Assembly: GCA_002415135.1 (NCBI GenBank)
Contig: DIBY01000023.1
Coordinates: forward strand, 141,467 to 205,466
DNA: 64,000 nucleotides
Reading direction: 5' to 3'
From: Flavobacteriales bacterium UBA5040
GTDB taxonomy: Bacteria; Bacteroidota; Bacteroidia; Flavobacteriales; Weeksellaceae
Below, in pieces: positions 34,924 through 43,093 of this stretch. Numbering within the stretch: position 1 is the stretch's first letter; every line of letters starts with the position of its first letter. The position numbers were made by a program, and so were the translations under genes. The notes beneath the pieces were generated by a model. That model made no database searches. It saw nothing but the letters and a program-made list of their open reading frames with translations, and was not told the origin of the DNA.

Positions 34924-35610
34924 TTAGTTTTTAACTAATAAACGGAAACCTTCTCCATGCACGTTGATGATCTCTAAACCGTCGTCTTCTCTTAGGAGTT
35001 TTCTTAGTTTAGCAATATAAACGTCCATACTTCTGGCGGTAAAATAATTTTCTTTCTTCCAGATTTTTCTTAAAGCAAGATCTCTCGGCATGAAATCATT
35101 TCTGTGCTGACAAAGTAATTTCAACAATTCATTTTCTTTCGGTGAAAGTTTGTATTCTACCTCACCAACTCTTAATTGTCTTAACATCGAGTCGAAGAAA
35201 ATATTACTGATCTTAAATTGTTCCTGTTCATCATTTTCCGCCGTAGCGCTTCGTTGAAGGATCGCTTTGATTTTATATAATAAAAGCTCTGTATCAAAAG
35301 GTTTGGTGATATAATCATCTGCACCTAACTGATAGCCTTTTAATATATCTTCGCGCATATTTCTTGCAGTCAGGAATATAATTGGAATATTTTTATCAAT
35401 TCTTTTCACATCTTCGGCCAAACTGAAACCGTCTTTTTTCGGCATCATCACATCGAAAATACAAATATCGAATTCGTTTTCTGTAAATTCTTTTAGACCT
35501 TGCTCACCATCTGTAGCCAAGGTTACTTCAAAATTATTTATCGATAAATAATCTTTTAAAACCGCCCCAAAACTTTGGTCGTCTTCTACTAATAAGATTC
35601 TGTTGCTCAT
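34924..35610 (-). CDS. OmpR-family response regulator
   Basis: A 228-residue DNA-binding response regulator. In the receiver domain the acidic pair is Asp10-Asp11, the phosphorylation site is Asp53 (FDVMMPKKDG), the switch Thr is 81 and the conserved Lys 103 (ITKPFD). The C-terminal winged-helix domain (residues 130-228; YKLSPKENELLKLLC, FTARSMDVYIAKLRKLL) is of the OmpR/PhoB type. It follows the histidine kinase gene after 78 bases on the same strand, so the two form one two-component system. The signal is unknown. Confidence 0.96.
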   Translation of the reverse strand: MSNRILLVEDDQSFGAVLKDYLSINNFEVTLATDGEQGLKEFTENEFDICIFDVMMPKKDGFSLAEDVKRIDKNIPIIFLTARNMREDILKGYQLGADDYITKPFDTELLLYKIKAILQRSATAENDEQEQFKISNIFFDSMLRQLRVGEVEYKLSPKENELLKLLCQHRNDFMPRDLALRKIWKKENYFTARSMDVYIAKLRKLLREDDGLEIINVHGEGFRLLVKN

Positions 35611-35688
35611 AATTTTTTTATTTAAAGTTATTAGGCTTTCACCTTTATCTATTTTGTTGATATTGATACAATGCCAGGTATCTTATTT

Positions 35689-37239
35689 TTAAGCATTCAT
35701 AGGTAATTTCACCGTAAACGTGCTGCCTTTATCTTTTTCAGATTCTACGATAACCAACCCTTTATGTAATTCTACGATCTTCTTCACGTAAGACAATCCA
35801 AGTCCCTGACCTTTCACATTATGAATATTCCCCGTTTCTTCCCGAAAGAACTTTTCGAAAATCTTCAACTTATTCTCTGTTTCCATTCCCATTCCTTTGT
35901 CGGAGATCTCAATCACATACCAATTCCCTTCATTTCTGGTGCTTACTGTTATATTTGGGGTGTCTGGCGAATATTTATTGGCATTATCTAATAAGTTGAC
36001 CAAAGCGTTTGAAATATGAAATTCATCGATTTTAAAAATATACTTTTCAGTATTAAATTCTTGAGTTAAAATCCCATGTCTTTGTGCGACGATCAGACCA
36101 AATGCTTCCGTCGTTCTTTTAATTAAATCACGAACATTGGTTTCCTTCAAAAATAAATCAACCTCATTTCGCTCCAGTTTCGACATGTTTAAAATATTCT
36201 CGACCTGCTTTTTCATTCGCAGATTTTCCTGTTTAATTAAACCAGAATAATATTTTACCTTTTCCGGATTGGTCGCAATTTTATCGTTCGCTAATGAATC
36301 TGTCGCTACTGAGATCGTTGCCAAAGGTGTTTTAAACTCATGAGACATGTTATTGATGAAGTCCGTTTTTACATCTGCAATTTTTTTCTGGCGCATCATA
36401 TAATTAATGGAGATAATATAAATCCCCAAAATGGTGAGCAAAGACATGAATGTTCCCAGCAACATTGGCAAGTTGGTTTTTGCTAACGAGTAATCTTTCC
36501 GTGGAAATACGAGTGCTAAAGTATATAAAGTTCGATCCTTACTGTCTGTAAACAATGGATAAGTGTAGTTGATCTTATCTTTTTGATCAGCGTAAATATT
36601 GTTGGCGATCTTCGTGACGTCATTCTTTTTATCCATGACTGCAAAACCGAACTTGGTATCTAAACCACTTAACTTTAACTCTTTAGACAACACAGAGTCA
36701 AGCGTTTTCATATCAACTCTTTGTTCGATCGGTAAATTGGAAGCGCTTAGTTTCGCAAATTCCCTCAAAGCATACGTGTTATTACTAATATCCTTACTCA
36801 TTTGCGTCGTGAGTGGTTCTGAAGAATTGGGAGCTTTTTTAATTTTTAAAATGCCTTCGTCTGTGTAAAGTTTAGTTAGTATTAAACTATCCCCTTTCTG
36901 CGAAATTGGAAAATTCTGATTTTCGACGATACTTTTCTGGAAAGTTAAAGTTGATGTATTGGCAGAATCTCTGTTTTGCTGAATGTAAGTTTGAGTTGGC
37001 TGATTACTGCTATCGACAACATTTTTTCCAAAATTTTTAAAATCCTGATTCAGGTATTTATCAACTTCTAACTGTGAAACTTTCAAAGCGGAAGATTCAA
37101 GAGAAGAATATACTTTATTGGAAAAATCCTGATTCAGGGCGCTGTATAATTCCTTTATCCAATATAATTGTAAGGTTACGAAGACGATCATCGAAATGGT
37201 CATCAATACAGATATAAATGGAATAAACTTATTGCTCAT
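35689..37239 (-). CDS. Membrane sensor histidine kinase
   Basis: A 516-residue kinase. An N-terminal helix (about 9-30) and a second one (about 256-279) enclose a periplasmic sensor region of about 225 residues with no recognisable fold. The dimerisation/phosphoacceptor motif is NMSHEFKTPLATI (His near residue 299); the ATPase domain carries LVNLLDNANKYSPD (N box), ISDKGMGM (G1), FEKFFREETG (F) and GQGLGLSYVKKIVE (G2). No HAMP domain is obvious between the second helix and the His box. It precedes its response regulator. Flavobacterial relatives are often essential, but the signal is unknown. Confidence 0.95.
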   Translation of the reverse strand: MSNKFIPFISVLMTISMIVFVTLQLYWIKELYSALNQDFSNKVYSSLESSALKVSQLEVDKYLNQDFKNFGKNVVDSSNQPTQTYIQQNRDSANTSTLTFQKSIVENQNFPISQKGDSLILTKLYTDEGILKIKKAPNSSEPLTTQMSKDISNNTYALREFAKLSASNLPIEQRVDMKTLDSVLSKELKLSGLDTKFGFAVMDKKNDVTKIANNIYADQKDKINYTYPLFTDSKDRTLYTLALVFPRKDYSLAKTNLPMLLGTFMSLLTILGIYIISINYMMRQKKIADVKTDFINNMSHEFKTPLATISVATDSLANDKIATNPEKVKYYSGLIKQENLRMKKQVENILNMSKLERNEVDLFLKETNVRDLIKRTTEAFGLIVAQRHGILTQEFNTEKYIFKIDEFHISNALVNLLDNANKYSPDTPNITVSTRNEGNWYVIEISDKGMGMETENKLKIFEKFFREETGNIHNVKGQGLGLSYVKKIVELHKGLVIVESEKDKGSTFTVKLPMNA

Positions 37240-37405
37240 TATTTCTTTTTAAAAATGATTTGTTAAAATTACTCATTTTAAGAATATAATAACAAAAGAA
37301 AGACCAAAATATTGTGTTTAATTTCTTAAAAGACTTTTTTTTAACGAATTATTGAGAATCCTCAACTTATTAACTCTAATTGGGAACATTCTACAGAAAA
37401 AATAA

Positions 37406-37413
37406 TATATTTG
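37406..37413 (+). promoter_or_regulatory. -7 element for the AHSA1-like gene
   Basis: TATATTTG matches TAnnTTTG and ends 14 bases before the ATG at 37428. It lies downstream of an in-frame TTG at 37380, arguing against that start. Confidence 0.5.
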
Positions 37414-37427
37414 ATGAAAATCAAAGA

Positions 37428-37922
37428 ATGGAAAGCAAGATCGTTTTTAATAAAGATGACAATTCGGCATCAGTTTATGTTATGAAAATTTATCATACAG
37501 ATGTTGATGCAGTTTGGACTCATTTTACGCAAGCAGATTTAATCGATCAATGGTGGGCACCAAGCCCGTGGAAATGCGAAACTTTAAAAATGAATTTCGA
37601 GCCAGAAGGAATTTGGAATTACGAAATGATCGATCCTGATGGTGAAAATTATTTCGCTGGCGTCCATTATCATGAAATCAATTTCCACCGTAGTTTTGAC
37701 TGGACAGATTTTTTCACAGATGAAAATGGAATGATCAACGCTGACTTACCAAGTGTAAATTGGCTAATCGGCTTTACCGGAGTCGAGGAAGGAATGAAAC
37801 TAACGATCAATATTAATTTTCAATCCACGGAAGAAATGTTGCAACTTTTAGAAATAGGTTTTGAAGAAAGTTTGAAAACTGGACTTTCCCAACTCGAAGA
37901 ACTATTAAACAAAAAAGACTGA
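37428..37922 (+). CDS. AHSA1/SRPBCC-family protein
   Basis: A 164-residue START/Bet v1-fold protein of the AHSA1 group, which bind hydrophobic ligands or act as co-chaperone-like factors; the physiological role is unknown. Typical pattern: VYVMKIYHTDVDAVWTHFTQ, then DLIDQWWAPSPWKCETLKMN, and near the C-terminus MKLTININFQSTEEM followed by the long helix FEESLKTGLSQLEELL. The start is the ATG at 37428; an in-frame TTG at 37380 lies upstream of the -7 element and is rejected. Its stop codon is inside the terminator stem. Confidence 0.85.
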   Translation: MESKIVFNKDDNSASVYVMKIYHTDVDAVWTHFTQADLIDQWWAPSPWKCETLKMNFEPEGIWNYEMIDPDGENYFAGVHYHEINFHRSFDWTDFFTDENGMINADLPSVNWLIGFTGVEEGMKLTININFQSTEEMLQLLEIGFEESLKTGLSQLEELLNKKD

Positions 37923-37940
37923 TTTTAAAATCAGTCTTTT
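37913..37940. terminator. Bidirectional terminator overlapping a stop codon
   Basis: A perfect 28-base palindrome (arms AAAAGACTGATTTT and its complement) holds the TGA of the AHSA1-like gene. T-rich tails follow on both strands, so it can also end the opposing ptrB transcript. Confidence 0.8.
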
Positions 37941-37946
37941 ATTTTC

Positions 37947-38297
37947 TTAAAAAAGCTCTTCATCCATAAAATATTGAATGATTGCTTTCTTCATCAAAAT
38001 CTGTTGTTCATTCGGTTTTAACTCCGGAAGTGGCGCAACTTCATCAAAATGCGGATAGCCATCATCATCATAATCCCTGAACTTATAGTAACCAAAAGGC
38101 TCTAGCAATCGGCAAACTGCGATATGAAGAATGTTCAACTTGTCATCTTTCGTATATTTTTGTTGTCCGCTTCCTAATTCCTGAACGCCGATTAAAAACA
38201 GAATCGTGTCAATCTGCGGATGTTTTTCGGTATCAAAAGTCTTTACAAAAAACGCTTCGACTTCTTCCCAAAGCTGGCTTTCTGATTTATTTTCCAT
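37947..38297 (-). CDS. Conserved-looking hypothetical protein after ptrB
   Basis: A 116-residue soluble, acidic protein that I do not recognise. It has no signal peptide or membrane helix; the first 60 residues look helical (WEEVEAFFVKTF, DTILFLIGVQEL), followed by an aromatic/acidic turn (YYKFRDYDDDGYPHFDEV) and a last helix (EQQILMKKAIIQYFM). It overlaps the end of the oligopeptidase gene by 11 bases on the same strand, so it is translated from that message. Regular composition and a plausible ATG support a real gene. Confidence 0.75.
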   Translation of the reverse strand: MENKSESQLWEEVEAFFVKTFDTEKHPQIDTILFLIGVQELGSGQQKYTKDDKLNILHIAVCRLLEPFGYYKFRDYDDDGYPHFDEVAPLPELKPNEQQILMKKAIIQYFMDEELF

Positions 38298-40353
38298 CTA
38301 TCTTATTTTCTAATTTCATTAAAAATGCATATTCCAAAGAATCTTCTTTTAAAGATTCAAATCTTCCGCTGGCTCCACCATGACCAGAAGTCATATCGGT
38401 TTTGAAAACCAATAAATTATCGTCTGTTTTTAATTCCCGAAGTCTTGCCGTCCATTTTGCAGGTTCCCAATATTGAACTTGAGAATCGTGCAAACCTGTG
38501 GTAATCAAAATATGCGGATAATCTTTTGCTTCGATATTATCATAAGGAGAATAGGATTTTATATAATCGTAATATTCTTTGTCTTTCGGATTTCCCCATT
38601 CATCAAATTCACCCGTTGTTAAAGGAATCGTTTCGTCTAACATCGTTGTAACAACATCCACGAAAGGAACTTGTGCCACAATTGCATTGAATAAATTTGG
38701 CTCATAATTGATGATCGCGCCCATCAAAAGTCCACCAGCGCTTCCGCCCATGGCATAAAGATGTTTTTTTGAAGTATAACTTTCTTCCACTAAATATTTA
38801 GCAGCATCGATAAAATCAAAGAATGTATTTTTCTTAAAGAGCATTTTTCCATCTTCATACCATTCTCTCCCCATGTATTCTCCACCACGAACGTGTGCAA
38901 TCGCATAAATAAATCCACGATTTAAAAGTGATAGTCTTACATTCGAAAAACTTGCATCAATCGTATGCCCATAACTTCCGTACCCATAAAGCAATAACGG
39001 AGTTTCAGCAGATTTCGGGGTGTCTTTATGATAAACTAAAGAAATCGGAACTTTTTTTCCATCTCTCGCTGTTGCCCAAATTCTTTCTGAAACATAATTT
39101 TCAGGTGAGAACTGTTCGCCCAGAACTTCCTGTTGTTTCAAAAGCGTGGTCGTTCTTTCTTTCATATCATATTCGAAAGTCGAACTTGGCTGCGTTAAAG
39201 ACGTATAACCAAAACGCAATTTCTCGGTATCGAATTCTAAATTCAAGCCGATATAAGCGGTGTAAGTTGGATCAGAAAAAGGTAAATAATGGAAACTGTC
39301 GTCATTGGTATTGATAATTTTTAATTGTAAAAGTCCTTCCATTCTTTCTTCTAAAACCAAATAGTTTTTGAAAATCTCGAAACCTTCCAACAAAACCTCT
39401 TCCCGATGCGGAATCACTTCAACCCAATTTTCAATTCCAGGATTAGCTACTTTAGTTTTTACAATTTTAAAGTTGGTAGCGTCATCTGCATTGGTGATGA
39501 TATAAAATTCATCTTGATAATGTTCCACCGCATATTCCAAATCATCGATTCTTGGCTGAATGATCTTCCAGTCCGCCATTACATTATCAGCTGGAATAAA
39601 TCTTTGCTCATCTGAAATCGTACTCGAACTTGAAATAAAAATATATTCCAGAGATTTGGTTTTGAAAACGTTGACATCAAAAGTGTCATCAGCTTCATGA
39701 AAGATCAATACATCTTGCGACGAATCGGTTCCTAATTGATGTAGAAAAACCTGGAACGCGCGCAAACTATCATCTTTCCGAATATAGAAAACATGTTCAT
39801 TATCATTTGCCCAAACTGCTTTTCCGGTGGTGTTCCCAATTACATCCTGCAGAATTTCGCCCGTTTCTAAATTTTTAAAATTAATAGCATAAATCCTTCT
39901 GCCCATATTGTCAGAAGAATAACTCATTAATTTATTATTTGGAGAAACTGCAACACTTCCTACTTCGAAAAATTTTTGACCTTCTGCTAAAACATTAACA
40001 TCCAGCAAAAGCTCTTCTTCATTTTCAAGTGTTTGAAACTTTCTCGTAAATAAAGGATGTTCTTTTCCTTTTTCAAATCTTACGATATACCAATATTCAT
40101 TAAAAAAATACGGCAGCGATTCGTCATCTTTTTTATAACGCGCTTTCATTTCATCAAAAAGAAGCTGCTGAAAATCTTCAGTATCTTTCATTACTGCTTC
40201 AGCGTACGCATTTTCTTCTTCGAGATATTGTATAACTTCTGGGTTTTCTCTTTCCTTTAACCAAAAATAAGGATCTTGTCTTTCGTCACCGTGGATTTCC
40301 AGAATCTTCGGTATTTTTTTGGCTTTGGGCGGAACTGTATTTTTATGGCTCAT
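38287..40353 (-). CDS. ptrB: Oligopeptidase B-type S9 serine peptidase
   Basis: A 688-residue prolyl-oligopeptidase-family enzyme that cleaves short peptides, in oligopeptidase B after basic residues. The N-terminal half (to about 400) is the seven-bladed propeller; the catalytic alpha/beta-hydrolase domain follows with Ser in YAMGGSAGGLLMGA (near residue 536), Asp in TGLHDSQVQYWEPAKW (near 621) and His in TSGHGGASGRF (near 656). No signal peptide, so cytoplasmic. ICAIAHVRGGEYMGREWYEDGK-like sequence (starting AIAHVRGGE) is typical of PtrB. Confidence 0.92.
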   Translation of the reverse strand: MSHKNTVPPKAKKIPKILEIHGDERQDPYFWLKERENPEVIQYLEEENAYAEAVMKDTEDFQQLLFDEMKARYKKDDESLPYFFNEYWYIVRFEKGKEHPLFTRKFQTLENEEELLLDVNVLAEGQKFFEVGSVAVSPNNKLMSYSSDNMGRRIYAINFKNLETGEILQDVIGNTTGKAVWANDNEHVFYIRKDDSLRAFQVFLHQLGTDSSQDVLIFHEADDTFDVNVFKTKSLEYIFISSSSTISDEQRFIPADNVMADWKIIQPRIDDLEYAVEHYQDEFYIITNADDATNFKIVKTKVANPGIENWVEVIPHREEVLLEGFEIFKNYLVLEERMEGLLQLKIINTNDDSFHYLPFSDPTYTAYIGLNLEFDTEKLRFGYTSLTQPSSTFEYDMKERTTTLLKQQEVLGEQFSPENYVSERIWATARDGKKVPISLVYHKDTPKSAETPLLLYGYGSYGHTIDASFSNVRLSLLNRGFIYAIAHVRGGEYMGREWYEDGKMLFKKNTFFDFIDAAKYLVEESYTSKKHLYAMGGSAGGLLMGAIINYEPNLFNAIVAQVPFVDVVTTMLDETIPLTTGEFDEWGNPKDKEYYDYIKSYSPYDNIEAKDYPHILITTGLHDSQVQYWEPAKWTARLRELKTDDNLLVFKTDMTSGHGGASGRFESLKEDSLEYAFLMKLENKIDGK

Positions 40354-40374
40354 TAAGTGAGTATCTTTAAAATG

Positions 40375-40410
40375 AAAAAACCGACTTCATCTTAGAAAAA
40401 GGCGGTTTTT
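40375..40410 (-). terminator. Terminator of the DUF4271-hemD operon
   Basis: AAAAACCG (40376-40383) pairs with CGGTTTTT (40403-40410); the minus strand continues into a T run. It lies between the hemD stop and the ptrB start. Confidence 0.6.
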
Positions 40411-40438
40411 AAATGATCGTTATTTTGAGCTGAAGAAA

Positions 40439-41185
40439 TTATTTCTCCAGATTTCTAATATATTTTTCAATCGCCATCGTCATTGATGGAGATTCTTTGC
40501 TTGGCGCCATCACATCTACTCTCCAGCCTGCATCTTTCGCAGCTTGTTCTGTAGTTGCTCCGAACACAGCAATTTTTACTTTCTCTTGTTTGAACTGTCC
40601 AAAGTTTTCACTCAAGGATTTAATTCCCTGACGACTAAAGAAAACTAACATGTCATATTCTTCAATGTTAATTTCGCTCAAATCGCTACTGACGGTTTTG
40701 TACATGGTCGCTTTCGTCCAGTCAATACCAGAAGCATCTAAAACGCTTTGAATATCGGGACTTACAACATCTGAAGCTGGCAAGATGTATTTTTCAGACG
40801 GGAACTTCTTGAAAAGTGGAAGCAAGTCAGCAAAAGTTCGCTCACCGAAAGCAATTTTACGCTTTCTATAAACGATGTGTTTTTGTAAATAATTAGCAAT
40901 CGCCTCTGATTGACAGATATATCTCATCGCATCAGGTACGGCAAAACGCATTTCTTCCGCTAAACGGAAATAATGGTCAATCGCGTTTTTACTGGTAAAA
41001 ATAATACCAGTGTATTGCGTTAAATCAATTTTCTGCGTTCTAAGATCTTTAGCGTCTACCCCTTCTACATGAATAAAAGGTTTAAAATCTATTCTGATCT
41101 TTTCTTTTCGAGCAATTTCCAAATACGGCGAAGACTCGTTTGGCGCAGGCTGTGAAACCAATATAGATTTAATTTTCATCGTCAT
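40439..41185 (-). CDS. hemD: Uroporphyrinogen-III synthase
   Basis: HemD closes and inverts hydroxymethylbilane to uroporphyrinogen III, the branch-point step of heme synthesis. The family is poorly conserved; support comes from the 248-residue length, the two-lobed repeat (VSQPAP..., GIIFTSKNAIDHYF in lobe one; DMLVFFSRQGIKSLSENF and KIAVFGATTEQAAKDAGW in lobe two) and the terminal PSMTMAIEKYI. It starts 6 bases after the DUF4271 gene. A second in-frame ATG at 41179 could also serve. Other heme genes are not in the window. Confidence 0.9.
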   Translation of the reverse strand: MTMKIKSILVSQPAPNESSPYLEIARKEKIRIDFKPFIHVEGVDAKDLRTQKIDLTQYTGIIFTSKNAIDHYFRLAEEMRFAVPDAMRYICQSEAIANYLQKHIVYRKRKIAFGERTFADLLPLFKKFPSEKYILPASDVVSPDIQSVLDASGIDWTKATMYKTVSSDLSEINIEEYDMLVFFSRQGIKSLSENFGQFKQEKVKIAVFGATTEQAAKDAGWRVDVMAPSKESPSMTMAIEKYIRNLEK

Positions 41186-41191
41186 TATTTC

Positions 41192-41866
41192 TTATAAATA
41201 TAATACTCTCCACAGCACTAAAACAGGTGCAAATTGGAGGGTGCAAATATACAAAAATTTATAATACCACTTTTCGGGCAAAATGCTGTTTGGCGAAAGC
41301 AGGAAAAAGAATATTTTAAATAAAAAAACAAATACAAAACCGAAAGCATAATAATCAAACAGCTGTAAATCATGAGCTTTAAAATTATTGATCAGCTGCA
41401 AATCGTTCACTTTGTAAAAATATTGGTAAACACACAGTATCATTAAAACCAATGATAAAGTAAAATAAAATTTAGAAGAGGTAAATTGAAAAAGCGTCCA
41501 TTTTTTGAGACTGCCAGTTCCGGCATAGAAAATATACGACAACATGCTTTTAAGACTGTAAAAAGCAATCAGCGAAAGCAAGGTAAAACCGAACTTATTC
41601 AATTCATACCCGAAAAAATGAAGATCACTGATTTTTTTAGGAACAATAGGAATAGATTGAGAGATTAACGTTGCAAGTAACAGCGTAGAAACAAAACTGA
41701 TAATCAGCCAACTCAAAAGATTGTTAGAAGAATCTGCAAATTTTTGCATCAAAAAAACTCTCACCGACGAATCACGATGAAGATAAAGAAGCATAAAAAC
41801 GTAAAGTAAAAGACAGCCGACAATGATAAAAACCACCCAATCGTTCTGCTGAACAATTCTAATCAA
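41192..41866 (-). CDS. DUF4271 membrane protein
   Basis: A 224-residue membrane protein with about six helices (roughly 10-27, 45-70, 88-110, 130-150, 165-188, 200-222). The NDWVVFII start, the PIVPKKISDLHFFGYEL loop and the WYYKFLYICTLQFAPVLVLW end fit DUF4271, a Bacteroidota family of unknown function usually beside hemD, as here. No ATG is available before the conserved N-terminus; I use TTG at 41866, which lies 14 bases after a -7 element. The next Met (residue 25) would cut into the first helix. Confidence 0.8.
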   Translation of the reverse strand: MIRIVQQNDWVVFIIVGCLLLYVFMLLYLHRDSSVRVFLMQKFADSSNNLLSWLIISFVSTLLLATLISQSIPIVPKKISDLHFFGYELNKFGFTLLSLIAFYSLKSMLSYIFYAGTGSLKKWTLFQFTSSKFYFTLSLVLMILCVYQYFYKVNDLQLINNFKAHDLQLFDYYAFGFVFVFLFKIFFFLLSPNSILPEKWYYKFLYICTLQFAPVLVLWRVLYL

Positions 41867-41880
41867 AAGTAAAATTTTTG

Positions 41881-41888
41881 CAAAAATA
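41881..41888 (-). promoter_or_regulatory. -7 element for DUF4271-hemD
   Basis: Reads TATTTTTG on the minus strand. It predicts a transcript start near 41876, ten bases before the TTG start codon. Confidence 0.5.
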
Positions 41889-41986
41889 AGAATATTAAAA
41901 GAATATGTTAGGATATATTAAGCGCAATTAATTTGCAATGATGTTGCCGCTCAAAATCAGTCCGTAAAAATAACGGTGGAAAAGTT

Positions 41987-41994
41987 TATCTTTG
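41987..41994 (+). promoter_or_regulatory. -7 element for the glycosyltransferase-tgt-lptG operon
   Basis: TATCTTTG matches TAnnTTTG and ends 16 bases before the ATG at 42011. No -33 TTG at standard spacing. Confidence 0.5.
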
Positions 41995-42010
41995 CAGCTT
42001 AATTTCTAAG

Positions 42011-42727
42011 ATGAAAAAACTCGTCATCATTCCAACTTATAATGAGAAGGAAAATATTGAAAACATTATTTCTACAGTTTTTGCACTGCAGGAAGATTTT
42101 CATGTTTTGGTCGTTGACGATTCATCACCAGACGGAACGGCAGAAATTGTAAAAAAACTTCAATCGATTTATCCGCATCAACTTCATTTACTTATTAGAA
42201 AGGTAAAAGACGGTTTGGGTAAAGCATACATCCACGGATTCAAATGGGCGTTGGAGAATAATTACGATTACATTTTCGAAATGGATGCGGATTTCTCACA
42301 CAATCCTGCCGATTTAAACAAACTTTTTGAGGCCTGTGTAAAAGCTGACATGAGTATTGGTTCCCGATATTCAAAAGGAGTAAATGTAGTGAACTGGCCA
42401 ATGGGACGAGTTCTACTTTCTTATTTTGCTTCTAAATATGTCCGCATGATTTTAGGAATTCCGATTCATGACACTACAGCTGGATTCGTTTGTTTCTCGC
42501 GCAAAGTATTAGAAGAAATTGGTTTAGATAAAATTAAATTAAAAGGCTACGGTTTTCAGATCGAAATGAAATTCCGGGCGATCAAGAAAGGTTTTAAAGT
42601 GGTAGAAGTTCCCATCATTTTCACCAACAGAGAATTAGGCGAAAGCAAGATGAACGGTGGAATTATTCACGAAGCCGTTTTCGGCGTTTTAAATTTAAAA
42701 TGGAAATCGATTATCGGTAAATTATGA
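42011..42727 (+). CDS. Polyprenol-phosphate mannosyltransferase-like GT2 enzyme
   Basis: A 238-residue family 2 glycosyltransferase of the dolichol-phosphate mannose synthase type, soluble or membrane-associated without C-terminal helices. Motifs: IPTYNEKENIENII at the N-terminus, VVDDSSPDGTAEIVKKL (nucleotide binding), EMDADFSHNPADL (the DXD-like metal site) and DTTAGFVCFSRKVLEEI with GYGFQIEMKFRA. It would load a sugar on a polyprenyl phosphate for envelope or protein glycosylation. It is first in an operon with a DUF4296 lipoprotein (ATGA overlap), tgt and lptG. Confidence 0.92.
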   Translation: MKKLVIIPTYNEKENIENIISTVFALQEDFHVLVVDDSSPDGTAEIVKKLQSIYPHQLHLLIRKVKDGLGKAYIHGFKWALENNYDYIFEMDADFSHNPADLNKLFEACVKADMSIGSRYSKGVNVVNWPMGRVLLSYFASKYVRMILGIPIHDTTAGFVCFSRKVLEEIGLDKIKLKGYGFQIEMKFRAIKKGFKVVEVPIIFTNRELGESKMNGGIIHEAVFGVLNLKWKSIIGKL

Positions 42728-43092
42728 GAAAAATAGCGCTTGTTCTTTTTTCATTTTTAATGATGGCTTGTACAGAACTCATTAACAAACCCAAAAATCT
42801 TGTTCCAAAAGAAACGATGTCAGTAGTGCTGGCAGAATTTGCAATGAACGAACAGTTAACGGTGGTTGAGCAAAGCCTTAATTTAGATAATGCAACCAGA
42901 TGCACGCTTCGACAAAAGAAAATCAATGGAAATGATTTTGTGGAAAGTTACAAATACTACACCGCCTCTGGCGAAATAGAACAGATATTAAATGATGCGC
43001 AGGAGATTATTATTAATAAAGATCCGGCTGCAAAGATTTATATCGAAAAGAAACTAAAAGAAAATAAAAACGTACCTGCATTTGCAAGATAA
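42724..43092 (+). CDS. DUF4296 lipoprotein
   Basis: A 122-residue lipoprotein with signal MRKIALVLFSFLMMAC (Cys at residue 16). The PKNLVPKETMSVVLAEFAMNEQ helix and the later YKYYTASGEIEQILNDAQE fit the DUF4296 family of Bacteroidota, function unknown. It overlaps the glycosyltransferase gene by four bases (ATGA) and ends one base before the tgt ATG, so it is embedded in this operon. Synteny hints at an envelope role but does not show one. Confidence 0.88.
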   Translation: MRKIALVLFSFLMMACTELINKPKNLVPKETMSVVLAEFAMNEQLTVVEQSLNLDNATRCTLRQKKINGNDFVESYKYYTASGEIEQILNDAQEIIINKDPAAKIYIEKKLKENKNVPAFAR

Positions 43093-43093
43093 T

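Noticed and set aside
37380..37427. Sixteen-residue N-terminal extension of the AHSA1-like protein from a TTG
   Set aside because: A -7 element lies between this TTG and the ATG at 37428, and the extension has no family character.
43082..43093. In-frame TTG as the tgt start
   Set aside because: It lies inside the DUF4296 gene and adds four residues absent from the family; the ATG one base after the preceding stop is better.
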